Source: Actinomycetota bacterium
GTDB taxonomy: Bacteria; Actinomycetota; Actinomycetes; S36-B12; UBA5976
Assembly: GCA_947447095.1 (NCBI GenBank)
Contig: CANFIL010000001.1
Span: 1 to 33,159 of the forward strand
DNA: 33,159 bases
Reading direction: 5' to 3'
Positions within the stretch are counted from its first letter, which is position 1. Each line of letters starts with the position of its first letter. The translations under genes were made by a program, and so were the position numbers. This document shows positions 6,790 through 14,764 of this stretch, in pieces. The notes below the pieces were generated by a model. That model was not told the origin of the DNA and made no database searches. It saw only the letters and a list, made by a program, of their open reading frames with translations.

Positions 6790-8682
6790 ATGCTTCCCCG
6801 CAAATCACTTCAGCGTGCCCAGGTAGGGCTTATTGCGTTGTCGTTGTGTGGAACTTTCATCGCTTTTCAAGCCCCTGTCCAGGCTTTTCGTGGGTATGCG
6901 CCGCCCGTCCAAAATACGCAGATTTCGCTGTCAGCAGTAGCCCCACAAACTGTTAAATCTGGCAAGCAGATGGTGTTGTTCGGCGAGCATACGGTTTCGG
7001 AGTTCACGTTGGTTGGGGTGACGTGGCAGGGCCGGATTGATCCAACTTCTCGATTTGAGGTGCGAGTTCGCGAACATGGCGTCTGGTCCGATTGGCAAAG
7101 CCTGTCGTGGAGTAACGAACACGGTGCTGATGCGTCGAGTTCCGAAGCAAAAGCAGCCCGCGAAGGAACAGACCCTCTGCTCACAGCTCTTGCAACAGGT
7201 GTTGCGGTACGGGTAACTAACGAGTCTGGCACTTTGCCGACGGATGTTTCGCTGTCGTTAGTGAACTCAAATCTGACGTCACAGGATCGTGCGCTTTTAT
7301 CGTCACGTGCGGTCACCGCAACGGTGCCATCGACGGTGACATCGCCACAAGGTGCAGTTGTTCCTCGGCCGAAACTCATCACACGTGCGCAGTGGGGTGC
7401 TAATGAATCGTGGCGAAATCAAGATCCTGGGATGGGCACAAAAATCATTGCGGGTTTCTTGCATCACACTGCGAGCACAAACAGTTATTCCGCTGATCAA
7501 GGCCCGGCGCAAATGCGCAATCTGTTTTCTTACTACACCCAGAGTTTGCACTACAAGGATCTTGCATACAGCTTTTTGGTCGATAAGTACGGAAATGTGT
7601 ATGAGGGACGTTCGGGTTGTCCTCGCGTGGTGACGACTGCGTGCGATGGTCCGGCCCGACCTGCTATTGGTGCTCACACTGCGGGGATGAATCTTAATAC
7701 GTTTGCTATTTCGGCAATCGGAAATTATCACGAAGCAAGTCCAGGTACGCAAGCACTGCAAAAGATGGATGATGCGATTGCCGGGCTGATGGCTTGGAAG
7801 ATTGCTCCATACGGCCTGGATCCCAAAGCGATCGCAAACATTCCCGTGGGAAGCGATCCACATCATTTGTCACGCTATCGAGAAGGGGACATCGCGCATG
7901 TCCTGACAATTTCGGGGCATCGCGATGTTGGTCAAACGGTTTGCCCGGGGCAGTACTTATATCCAGAGTTACCTGCAATTCGAGATCGAATTTCTGCGCT
8001 ACTTACTCCCGTTGTTGCAGTTCCTAAAGCGTCACCGGCCGTCATCGCTGAAGGAGCAAGTACCTCGATCGCTATCACGTCGGTAATCGCAAGTGGAGCG
8101 GCATGGTCAATCGATGTGATTCGCGATGTGGATAGCGCTGTTGTTGGTCATGCAGAAGGTACGACAACTTCCGTTGGACCGATTTCATTTGGTTGGACTC
8201 ACCTTGATACACGTTTGAAGTTGTTGCCAAGTGGTACGTATACCGTGCGCGTGCAACAGTCAGTAGCTCCTCGAGCTGCGTCTTTGTCGCCAACGCCAAC
8301 ACCGACGGCTTCCCGATCGGCTTCTCCGACGCCTTCGACGACCCCCGTTGCACCAGTGGTGAAGACGGGCACAACCACAGTTGTTATTGCAGCTAAACCA
8401 ACTTTGCCGTCATCGCCAACCGTGACGTACCGTTCGAAAACTCGCGCCTGGCTCGTTTGGAAGGCGGCATCGAGTCTGATTCCAGTGACCTATCAATACC
8501 GTGTCCTGGACAAGCAAACGAATAAGTGGTCCGGATGGAAGATTGCCAAGGCAGCAAACTCGCCATTGACTGTCCGTAAACTCGTCAAGTTTCATGGGTA
8601 CAAAGTTCAACTGAAAGCCGTCAGTGCTGTTGGGGAATCCGTGATTCGGGAAACGTCCTACCTGCATAAGTCTGCGAAATAA
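6790..8682 (+). CDS. Secreted N-acetylmuramoyl-L-alanine amidase, PGRP/Amidase_2 type
   Basis: 630 residues. An N-terminal signal peptide (basic MLPRKSLQRA, hydrophobic core, probable cleavage after VQA) is followed by a beta-rich region (about 35-185). A PGRP-like amidase domain (about 193-400) opens with RAQWGANESW and carries the zinc ligands H225 or H226 in LHHTAS, H377 in SGHRDVG and C385 in QTVCPGQ, plus the conserved YEGRSG. It should cleave the MurNAc-L-Ala bond of peptidoglycan outside the cell. A Pro/Ser/Thr linker (about 500-520) leads to a C-terminal fibronectin-like region (about 538-628). No LPXTG or terminal transmembrane anchor. The next gene starts three bases later. Confidence 0.9.
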   Translation: MLPRKSLQRAQVGLIALSLCGTFIAFQAPVQAFRGYAPPVQNTQISLSAVAPQTVKSGKQMVLFGEHTVSEFTLVGVTWQGRIDPTSRFEVRVREHGVWSDWQSLSWSNEHGADASSSEAKAAREGTDPLLTALATGVAVRVTNESGTLPTDVSLSLVNSNLTSQDRALLSSRAVTATVPSTVTSPQGAVVPRPKLITRAQWGANESWRNQDPGMGTKIIAGFLHHTASTNSYSADQGPAQMRNLFSYYTQSLHYKDLAYSFLVDKYGNVYEGRSGCPRVVTTACDGPARPAIGAHTAGMNLNTFAISAIGNYHEASPGTQALQKMDDAIAGLMAWKIAPYGLDPKAIANIPVGSDPHHLSRYREGDIAHVLTISGHRDVGQTVCPGQYLYPELPAIRDRISALLTPVVAVPKASPAVIAEGASTSIAITSVIASGAAWSIDVIRDVDSAVVGHAEGTTTSVGPISFGWTHLDTRLKLLPSGTYTVRVQQSVAPRAASLSPTPTPTASRSASPTPSTTPVAPVVKTGTTTVVIAAKPTLPSSPTVTYRSKTRAWLVWKAASSLIPVTYQYRVLDKQTNKWSGWKIAKAANSPLTVRKLVKFHGYKVQLKAVSAVGESVIRETSYLHKSAK

Positions 8683-8685
8683 AAC

Positions 8686-9390
8686 ATGTGGAATGTCATT
8701 GCGCGATCAGCACGCGCCTGCGGATCATCGCCGATGTACACATGGGTAAGTAACGTTGGGCGTATTGAACTCAGCGGAACAACTTTTCTTAACGGGGTAT
8801 CCAAGGCTGCAAACATGATGCGGGATGGACTCGATGCCGAGGCTGGCGATGACGTTTTCATCGACCTTGGTAATCATTGGCAGTCGCCGGTTTGGATTGG
8901 GGCTGCACTCAGCGTGCAAGCAGTCATTACTTCACAGCCTGAAAATGTATTGGCGGTTGTTTCACGTGACTCGGTGAATGATGCACAGGGTTCTCGCCGA
9001 ATTGTTGTCATCAGCCGTGATCCATTTGGAATGCCAGAAAAGAATCTTGATGCTGCAGTGATAAACGGATCACTTGAGGTGCGTGGTTTCGGAGATGTCT
9101 TTAGTCCGATGGGAAGCTTTCAGGATATCGATCCGGTGCTGCGAAATGCTGAAAGTGTTCGATGCCTCAGCGAGTTACGTGAAACAGCAGCTTCACTTAT
9201 TGAGTCTCACAACATCGTCACCAGTTCTCGTATTGCCGTAGCTGGAATCACAGATCTATTGGACCGCGCAATGTGGCACGTCGTTATCCCGGTTATTGCC
9301 CAATGCAGCGTTGTGTTACTTGATGGAATCGAAGATCATGCAAAGACGTGCGAAGTTGAGCAAGTCGATCGCCTCGTCGTTATTGACTAA
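8686..9390 (+). CDS. TIGR03089-like conserved actinobacterial protein (truncated AMP-binding-like fold)
   Basis: 234 residues. The segment from SSPMYTWVSNVGRIELSG through SKAANMMRDGLDAEAGD to NHWQSPVWIGAAL resembles the N-terminal part of acyl-adenylate synthetases and matches my recollection of TIGR03089, an actinobacterial family of unknown function. The usual adenylation P-loop (SSGTTG-like) and the C-terminal catalytic lysine domain are absent, so enzyme activity is doubtful. The ATG lies three bases after the amidase stop with no strong ribosome site, so the two are probably cotranscribed, with the sugar-nucleotide pyrophosphorylase following. The context hints at envelope biosynthesis, but no function can be assigned. 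Confidence 0.7.
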   Translation: MWNVIARSARACGSSPMYTWVSNVGRIELSGTTFLNGVSKAANMMRDGLDAEAGDDVFIDLGNHWQSPVWIGAALSVQAVITSQPENVLAVVSRDSVNDAQGSRRIVVISRDPFGMPEKNLDAAVINGSLEVRGFGDVFSPMGSFQDIDPVLRNAESVRCLSELRETAASLIESHNIVTSSRIAVAGITDLLDRAMWHVVIPVIAQCSVVLLDGIEDHAKTCEVEQVDRLVVID

Positions 9391-9416
9391 ATGAACGATG
9401 TGAAAGAGTGGAGTCC

Positions 9417-10493
9417 ATGGAAGCAATCTTGTTAGTTGGTGGCCAAGGAACACGGCTTCGCCCATTAACGATTTCGACCCCAAAGCCGATGCTTCCTGTC
9501 GCAGGCTTTCCTTGTACGTCTCACCAAATCGCACTCGCAGCAAGTGCCGGCATTGATCGAATTGTGCTTGGGACTTCGTATCGCGCAGAAGTCTTTGAAG
9601 AATATTTCTCAGGTCAAGATCTTGGTGTTGAAATTCGCTACGCCGTAGAAAGCGAACCTTTAGGTACCGGTGGTGCAATTCGAAACGCTGCTGAACAACT
9701 CACATGTGGTCCTGATGATCCAGTTGTCATATTCAACGGCGATGTTTTAACAGGTTTAGACATCTCAGATCTCGTTTCGAAATGGCGTGAAGCTCGTGCA
9801 GATGTGGCTTTGTATCTCACCCGCGTCGAGGACCCTCGTGCATATGGACTTGTTCCTACCGATGCTGCGGGGCGGGTATTGGAATTCAAAGAGAAGCCAA
9901 CCACGCCAGAAGAAATCGTGACCGATCAAATTAATGCGGGATGTTATGTCTTTAAGCGAAGTGTCATCGATCGAATTCCTGCCGGCCAAGTGGTCTCGGT
10001 TGAACGCGAGACATTCCCGGAACTGCTTTCTACAGGTGCCACAGTCATTGGAGTGGTCGATGACGGCTATTGGCTAGATCTTGGAACACCTCTTGCATTT
10101 GCGCAGGGCTCTGCCGATTTAGTCCGTGGAATTGCGCCAAGCCCGCTGCTTGCAGGCCGTACTGGTGATGCTGTAATTCACGACAGTGCAGTTGTACATG
10201 ACACAGCAATCGTTTCAGGTGGCACGTACGTCGGCGCACATGTTGTTATCGGTGAAAATGCGATTGTCGATGCCAGTGTCATTTATGACGGCGTAACGAT
10301 CGGCTCAGGCGCTCGCGTTGTCCGATCAATTGTCAGTACGAACGCGAGTATTGGCTCGCAGAGTTCAATTACTGACACTGTTATTGCAGAGAATGCGTCG
10401 CTTGGGGCACATAACGAATTAAATTTCGGAGCACGAGTATTTCCTGGTGCCGAAATCTCAGATTCTGCAATCCGATTTTCGTCCGACCGCTAA
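9417..10493 (+). CDS. Sugar-1-phosphate nucleotidyltransferase with left-handed beta-helix tail (mannose-1-phosphate guanylyltransferase-like)
   Basis: About 358 residues. The N-terminus MEAILLVGGQGTRLRPLT with TPKPMLPV is the NTP-binding signature of nucleotidyltransferases; EPLGTGGAIRNA and VIFNGDVLTGLD are the sugar-phosphate and metal sites. Residues from about 250 show hexapeptide-like repeats (VIHDSAVVHDTAIVSGG, AIVDASVIYDGVTIG) of a left-handed beta-helix. The enzyme makes an NDP-sugar, plausibly GDP-mannose, for envelope glycans. ATG 9417 is preferred because GGAG lies just upstream; an in-frame GTG at 9408 adds three residues. The stop overlaps the convergent PAC2 gene's stop by four bases. 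Confidence 0.85.
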   Translation: MEAILLVGGQGTRLRPLTISTPKPMLPVAGFPCTSHQIALAASAGIDRIVLGTSYRAEVFEEYFSGQDLGVEIRYAVESEPLGTGGAIRNAAEQLTCGPDDPVVIFNGDVLTGLDISDLVSKWREARADVALYLTRVEDPRAYGLVPTDAAGRVLEFKEKPTTPEEIVTDQINAGCYVFKRSVIDRIPAGQVVSVERETFPELLSTGATVIGVVDDGYWLDLGTPLAFAQGSADLVRGIAPSPLLAGRTGDAVIHDSAVVHDTAIVSGGTYVGAHVVIGENAIVDASVIYDGVTIGSGARVVRSIVSTNASIGSQSSITDTVIAENASLGAHNELNFGARVFPGAEISDSAIRFSSDR

Positions 10494-11419
10494 AACTCTT
10501 CGCGTCCCTTTTCGTCAAGATCGGCAAGATACTTCTCTAGTGAAGCTGCAAGCTCATCGCCACTGACAAGCGAACCGTCAGCAGTTGCCGTTAACTCACG
10601 GCGCGACATCATGACCGAATCATGTTGCTGCTCGAGTGCCGAAACGACTTCGCGGTTTTCTTCAACGCTTGAAATTTGTTGATCGATGTCGATGTCCATG
10701 GCTGCCGCTGCTTCGCGCAGTTCATCACGAGGTATGACCAAGCCTGTGCTTAACGCCACTTGATCAAGAAGTGCCAGTGCCGCTTTTGGATATTCTCCAC
10801 TGGCCAAATAGTGGGGTACATGTGCTGCGTATCCCATGGCAGGCATTTTCGATTGCGACAGATTCATCTCAATGAGCGCTGCGACACTTCCTGGAATTTC
10901 AACTTGCCCAACCCACGGTTGATGAATTCCAAGCAGTTCTGGATCTGACGAATGTGCTGTAATTTCCACTGGTCGAGTGTGTGGCGCAGGCCAAGGAATG
11001 GCATGCATGCCAACGGTCATGCGGACACCATAGGTACGAATCAATTCGACAATGCTTCGTACAACACTTTGCCAGCCAAGGTCTGGTTCAACACCGTGCA
11101 ACAAAAGAAATGTTGTGCCGGCCTCGTCAGTAACTTCACTCAAAGTGAGTTCCGGCAAATCCATTGACTCGTAGTGGTCTGAATCAAAAATCGTGCGGGG
11201 ACGACGTCCGCGGTAGTCGTACAACTCGTCAATATGGAAGTAAGCCACAGGACGGTTCGGCATGGTGTCCAAAATGTGCTTGACCGCTAACCGGCCACCT
11301 GCACCTGCATCCATAAAGCCCGTTAGGCCATGCACCAAAACAATGCCTGATTTCACACCATCGCTGAATTCGTGGCTAGGTGGGACAACTACTGTGTAAA
11401 GATCCCGTGCGGGGTACAT
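10490..11419 (-). CDS. PAC2 family protein (proteasome-assembly-chaperone-like)
   Basis: About 309 residues. The sequence GIVLVHGLTGFMDAGAGGRLAVKH, RPVAYFHIDELYDYRGRRP and TFLLLHGVEPDLGW is typical of the actinobacterial PAC2 family (PF09754), named for a proteasome assembly chaperone but of unproven role in bacteria. The C-terminus is charged and probably helical (REVVSALEQQHDSVMM, SLEKYLADLDEKG). ATG 11419 is chosen because GAGGTGA lies about six bases upstream; a longer reading from TTG 11473 has no such support. No proteasome gene is in the window. It converges on the nucleotidyltransferase gene with overlapping stops and lies downstream of the unknown membrane protein on the same strand. 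Confidence 0.85.
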   Translation of the reverse strand: MYPARDLYTVVVPPSHEFSDGVKSGIVLVHGLTGFMDAGAGGRLAVKHILDTMPNRPVAYFHIDELYDYRGRRPRTIFDSDHYESMDLPELTLSEVTDEAGTTFLLLHGVEPDLGWQSVVRSIVELIRTYGVRMTVGMHAIPWPAPHTRPVEITAHSSDPELLGIHQPWVGQVEIPGSVAALIEMNLSQSKMPAMGYAAHVPHYLASGEYPKAALALLDQVALSTGLVIPRDELREAAAAMDIDIDQQISSVEENREVVSALEQQHDSVMMSRRELTATADGSLVSGDELAASLEKYLADLDEKGREEF

Positions 11420-11569
11420 CAATGTCACCTCATCTATGTATTGACTACTTCTATTGTTAACCGTTACTGGCAAACTTTCATTCCCACGTTACGCGGGTAT
11501 CTGTAAGCGGCTCGAAATTGCTTATTTGTGTGGGTTTGCCTAACTAGATTATCGCCAGAAACTCAGCGC

Positions 11570-12772
11570 CTAAACCGGTTGTGAGATGTGAATGTCAGTA
11601 CTTCCAGACATGTGTGAAGCATCAGTTGACGTTGCTGTTGCATTCAGCATCAGGTATCCAATGATGCCGAGGAGAGTTGCTACGGCAAGACCTGGAACGA
11701 TCCACTTGGCAGTTGGGTCTGAAGCGTCAGAAGCTGAATCATCTTTTCGTTCAATCAAACGATTGAGTTCGAATACGCCAATCACGATAAGTAAAACTGC
11801 CGCCATGAGCACGACAGATTTGACCGCTGTGAGGGGATACTGAACCACGAAAATACCGACCGCCAAAATAACCAGGCCTCGGGCAGTTGTTCCAAGCGCG
11901 GTTGTTGGCCGACTCCACATCTGTGACCAGGTGGACTTGGTAGCAGCGATCACATCGATGTTCGGGAGGATACCTCCGAGAATTGCGGTCCAAATTGCAC
12001 CGGCAAACATCAAAAGCGCGGACGGCACAATGAATGTTGGAAGAAATTCATTCCAAATTGCAGTTGAGTACGGCGCTACGCCTGGATCGCGTCCTACGAA
12101 AAGAACGCCGAACCACAGCAAGGCCGTAAAGATGGCGAGTGAGAAACCCGCGCTAAAAACTGCGATACCAATTCGACCAACGGCTTTGTTTCGGTTTGGT
12201 GAGATCGCAACAAAAAGCATGAAAAGGACGAGTGCCGCGATGGGAAGGTAGGTGCCGAGAGTGTTTGCAGTCTTAAGAACGACTTGAATCTTCATGATTG
12301 TGCCGATGACACCATCAGTAGGAACTTGAGCCTTCAACTCAGACACTGTTGGAATGTTTGCGTTCGGAAAGAATTGGTTCACCGTTTTCACCAGATGTGC
12401 AGCAACGTCGCCGTATTCAACTTGAAGCTGCTTTCCTGTAATGAGCGCCTGGCGAACTTGACCCAGAATGTTCTTAATGACAGGGCGCAGGGCATCGCTC
12501 GTGACGACAGTATTAGCCACTGAATGAATAATCGGTCGTGCTGCCTCAAGCTGTGGTGCTTGGCTCACGATCTTGTCGGTCAGTGTGTTGGTGAGCGCAT
12601 CGGTGACCTGTGGGTCCATGCGGATATTCTCAACATGTGTGATGAGCGTTGGCCCATTAAGAATATTTTTATTTAATGTTCCTGCCAGCACACCTACGGC
12701 CAGACTGATTCCACCAAGAATTAGTGCGGTACGCGATGCGATTGTGATTACGCGTGACTGTGCATTACTCAT
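11570..12772 (-). CDS. Polytopic membrane protein of unknown function with a large N-terminal outside loop
   Basis: 400 residues, family not recognised. An N-terminal hydrophobic helix (about 13-32) is followed by a soluble region of about 130 residues, predicted outside, with a helix-rich pattern (DPQVTDALTNTLTDKIV, then ARPIIHSVANTVVTSDALRP). At least six hydrophobic helices follow (about 170-385), separated by short charged loops, with a Ser/Asp-rich segment (ERKDDSASDASDP) before the last helix. The tail is short and Ser/Thr-rich. A G-rich stretch (GGGGG) stands about five bases before the ATG. It may share a transcript with the PAC2 gene 150 bases downstream. Nothing in the sequence identifies a substrate. 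Confidence 0.75.
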   Translation of the reverse strand: MSNAQSRVITIASRTALILGGISLAVGVLAGTLNKNILNGPTLITHVENIRMDPQVTDALTNTLTDKIVSQAPQLEAARPIIHSVANTVVTSDALRPVIKNILGQVRQALITGKQLQVEYGDVAAHLVKTVNQFFPNANIPTVSELKAQVPTDGVIGTIMKIQVVLKTANTLGTYLPIAALVLFMLFVAISPNRNKAVGRIGIAVFSAGFSLAIFTALLWFGVLFVGRDPGVAPYSTAIWNEFLPTFIVPSALLMFAGAIWTAILGGILPNIDVIAATKSTWSQMWSRPTTALGTTARGLVILAVGIFVVQYPLTAVKSVVLMAAVLLIVIGVFELNRLIERKDDSASDASDPTAKWIVPGLAVATLLGIIGYLMLNATATSTDASHMSGSTDIHISQPV

Positions 12773-12850
12773 TTTTGCCCCCGTTGAACTTCTCTATAAA
12801 TCGTATCGGGTGTACATCCGCGTTAAGCCATTTTGCTACTTGATCGCAAC

Positions 12851-13804
12851 CTAATTCGAAATAAGAAAAGTTTTTCCGACATGAATTGCAAGAACATCCC
12901 AGGCTTTCTTTCCTTGTTCGTCCGTCTTCCAGTCATTGGCAAAACCACAGAAAATCCATTGCGGTCGGTACGTTGCATTCCAGACAATGCCGATGGTGTT
13001 AACTCGGGATCGATTTACTGGAGGTTCGTCACCTGCGACTGTGTGGTACCAACCATTTTTTACGCCAACGTGCCATCCTGCGGGAACCCGTACTGACCCG
13101 GCGCCCCAACGCTGGGTAGGTGACACGTGAGTCATTAGGGCCTTAAGTCGTTTCGTTGACGTTGAACTTAAGAACTGTGGCGTGTCTACAAAAACTCGCT
13201 TGAGTGCCAATGCTTGATCTTGTGCATTGGTCAACGTAGTACCGAATGATTTGTGACCTTGAGTGTGCGTGAGACCAAGTTGACGTGCAGTTGTGGTGAT
13301 TGTCCGTAATCCGCCAATACGTCGAATAAGACGAATTGTTGCGTCGTTATCGGATTGCGTGATCATGGAGTCAAGGTCGTACTTTACGGATTTATAACTC
13401 AGCTTCTTGCGATCGATTTTTGAAAATACTGCGACGGCTACAAGAAATTTTGATGTAGAAGCCGATCGATACTGAATGCTTGAAGATGTCCCGTATTGAT
13501 ACTTACATTGGTGGATCAGATCAATTGCATACGCCTGAAACTTCTTGGCACGGTTTTGCTGCATCCACGTTTTCATGTAACTAGTTGAAAAGGGGTTTTG
13601 GCGCGAACAATCGAAGGCTGCTGATGCGGAAGTCGTTAGTGAAGACGTTGAGTTTGCAACGTGCATTCCAGCCGGCACGTGAGACGCAATCGTTCCTGAG
13701 ATTCGCGGCTCAGCATGAGCTTGAGGCGAAGTCGGGCTACAACCTGTCAGCGCTGCGATCGAAACTAAAGCGCTCAAAGTGAGTCCTAGAAACTTTCGCT
13801 GCAT
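12851..13804 (-). CDS. Serine hydrolase lipoprotein, beta-lactamase/PBP-like fold
   Basis: 317 residues. The N-terminus has a lipoprotein signal with lipobox ALTGC (C22), so the mature protein should be lipid-anchored outside the membrane. The penicillin-recognising order is visible: S116-T-S-K119 (SxxK nucleophile), S151-D152-N153 (SDN) and K249-N250-G251 where KTG/KSG is usual. It resembles class A beta-lactamase-like serine hydrolases; a true antibiotic-degrading role is uncertain because of the altered KTG and the missing clear omega-loop ExxLN. The ATG follows GATAAT by five bases with no ribosome site, suggesting a leaderless transcript. It sits between an unknown membrane protein and tRNA-Lys. 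Confidence 0.8.
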   Translation of the reverse strand: MQRKFLGLTLSALVSIAALTGCSPTSPQAHAEPRISGTIASHVPAGMHVANSTSSLTTSASAAFDCSRQNPFSTSYMKTWMQQNRAKKFQAYAIDLIHQCKYQYGTSSSIQYRSASTSKFLVAVAVFSKIDRKKLSYKSVKYDLDSMITQSDNDATIRLIRRIGGLRTITTTARQLGLTHTQGHKSFGTTLTNAQDQALALKRVFVDTPQFLSSTSTKRLKALMTHVSPTQRWGAGSVRVPAGWHVGVKNGWYHTVAGDEPPVNRSRVNTIGIVWNATYRPQWIFCGFANDWKTDEQGKKAWDVLAIHVGKTFLISN

Positions 13805-13809
13805 AGTTA

Positions 13810-13815
13810 ATTATC
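13810..13815 (-). promoter_or_regulatory. -10 box giving a probable leaderless start for the serine hydrolase
   Basis: Minus-strand GATAAT ends five bases before the ATG; no Shine-Dalgarno is visible. Confidence 0.4.
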
Positions 13816-13910
13816 CGTGAGTTTGATTGACTACGTGGACACTCATCGCCGCTGTTGCATACCAATTTCATGCTGTTAACCACCGATTTACCCTGAAAAA
13901 ACTAAGTCAG

Positions 13911-13916
13911 TAAGAT
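13911..13916 (+). promoter_or_regulatory. -10 box of the tRNA-Lys promoter
   Basis: TAAGAT lies 10 bases before the mature 5' end of the tRNA. A weak -35 (TTACCC, 13888-13893) lies 17 bases upstream. Confidence 0.5.
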
Positions 13917-13926
13917 TGTGGTTGGA

Positions 13927-13999
<73 letters not shown>

Positions 14000-14012
14000 C
14001 TGTTTAATCTGA

Positions 14013-14651
14013 TCAGCTTGGTGAAACGGGCGGCTGCGGAACAAGCTTTTTCGCTTTCGCTTTACTGACACCTAAGAGTTCAAGACTGAGGGCAAGCAAA
14101 TTATCTGCGTGTTCCGGGGACGATTCACCTGTGACATGTACTCGATGCAAAATTCCGGCCAAGCAATATGCCCACAAGTACACCTGTTCTTCAAAATTGT
14201 CTTGAGCAAATCCCTCAGCTGCAGTAGCGCGTTTGAGGTCGGACATACCAATCGCACTAACGGCTTTAATAACAAAAGCGGGATTATCTAAAGTCTTATT
14301 CAAGATCTTTGCAAAAAGTGGATTCGTTTCCTTCGCTCTAAAGAGCTTTCGGCACACGCCCAACATGCTTTGCAAGTTTTCCCCCACGGGAGCTCCGTCA
14401 TAGGCCCAGAGCACCCATTCCTGCCACACTGTTTCGAGTGCCTCGCCGAAGAGCAGCTCTTTGCTCTCAAAGTAGTTGTAGATGGTTGCTGGTGAGACTT
14501 GGGCGTGAACCGCCAATTGTTCGATAGTTGCGCCCAGCCCAATCTCGGCAAGAACCTCTTGGGCGGATTTCACCAATGCAGCCCGATTTCGGGCGGTGTA
14601 GGCGGCTAGGCGCCCCCCGTTGCCCTTTGGTTGGTTTTCTGTCCCCGCCAT
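14013..14651 (-). CDS. TetR family transcriptional regulator
   Basis: About 212 residues. The N-terminal helix-turn-helix is clear: AQEVLAEIGLGATIEQLAVHA, then QVSPATIYNYFESKELLF, the SxxTxYxYFxxKexL pattern of TetR repressors. The C-terminal ligand domain (about 70-195) is divergent and gives no clue to the effector. ATG 14651 is preferred over GTG 14657 because TAGACT lies exactly six bases before it, as in a leaderless transcript. It is divergent from the giant surface protein, and a perfect palindrome sits in that protein's promoter, so control of the surface protein (and itself) is the simplest inference. The tail is Pro/Lys-rich (KKLVPQPPVSPS). Confidence 0.88.
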   Translation of the reverse strand: MAGTENQPKGNGGRLAAYTARNRAALVKSAQEVLAEIGLGATIEQLAVHAQVSPATIYNYFESKELLFGEALETVWQEWVLWAYDGAPVGENLQSMLGVCRKLFRAKETNPLFAKILNKTLDNPAFVIKAVSAIGMSDLKRATAAEGFAQDNFEEQVYLWAYCLAGILHRVHVTGESSPEHADNLLALSLELLGVSKAKAKKLVPQPPVSPS

Positions 14652-14657
14652 GCTCAC

Positions 14658-14663
14658 AGTCTA
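14658..14663 (-). promoter_or_regulatory. -10 box for the tetR-type gene, leaderless type
   Basis: Minus-strand TAGACT, six bases, then the ATG. No -35 match at 16-18 bases. Confidence 0.4.
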
Positions 14664-14695
14664 TGCGCCACGTCACCACGTTAATTCGTTTGCGC

Positions 14696-14723
14696 TTGCG
14701 CTTCCCTTGAGTTTTGTTATATT
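14696..14723 (+). promoter_or_regulatory. Promoter of the surface-protein gene
   Basis: -35 TTGCGC (14696-14701), spacer of 16, -10 TATATT (14718-14723). The start point would fall near 14730, inside the palindrome at 14726-14737. The gene has its own ribosome site (GGAG, seven bases before the ATG at 14765), so unlike its neighbours it carries a leader. Confidence 0.5.
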
Positions 14724-14725
14724 GA

Positions 14726-14737
14726 TTCAAATTTGAA
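14726..14737. promoter_or_regulatory. Perfect 12-bp palindrome, candidate TetR operator
   Basis: TTCAAATTTGAA is fully self-complementary and begins three bases after the -10 hexamer, where a bound repressor would block initiation. It lies between the divergent tetR-type and surface-protein genes. TetR operators are usually 14-18 bp, so the flanks may add degenerate half-site bases. Confidence 0.5.
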
Positions 14738-14764
14738 GTAACACTACAAAACTGGAGAATAGTG

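Noticed and set aside
7303..7866. Long antisense open frame of about 187 codons opposite the amidase
   Set aside because: Its residue make-up (many Arg, Ser, His) is that of a shadow frame, there is no ribosome site, and the plus strand encodes a clear zinc amidase.
8290..8345. Low-complexity Pro/Ser/Thr stretch of the amidase as a frameshift or repeat locus
   Set aside because: The frame is open and continues into a fibronectin-like region; it is an ordinary linker.
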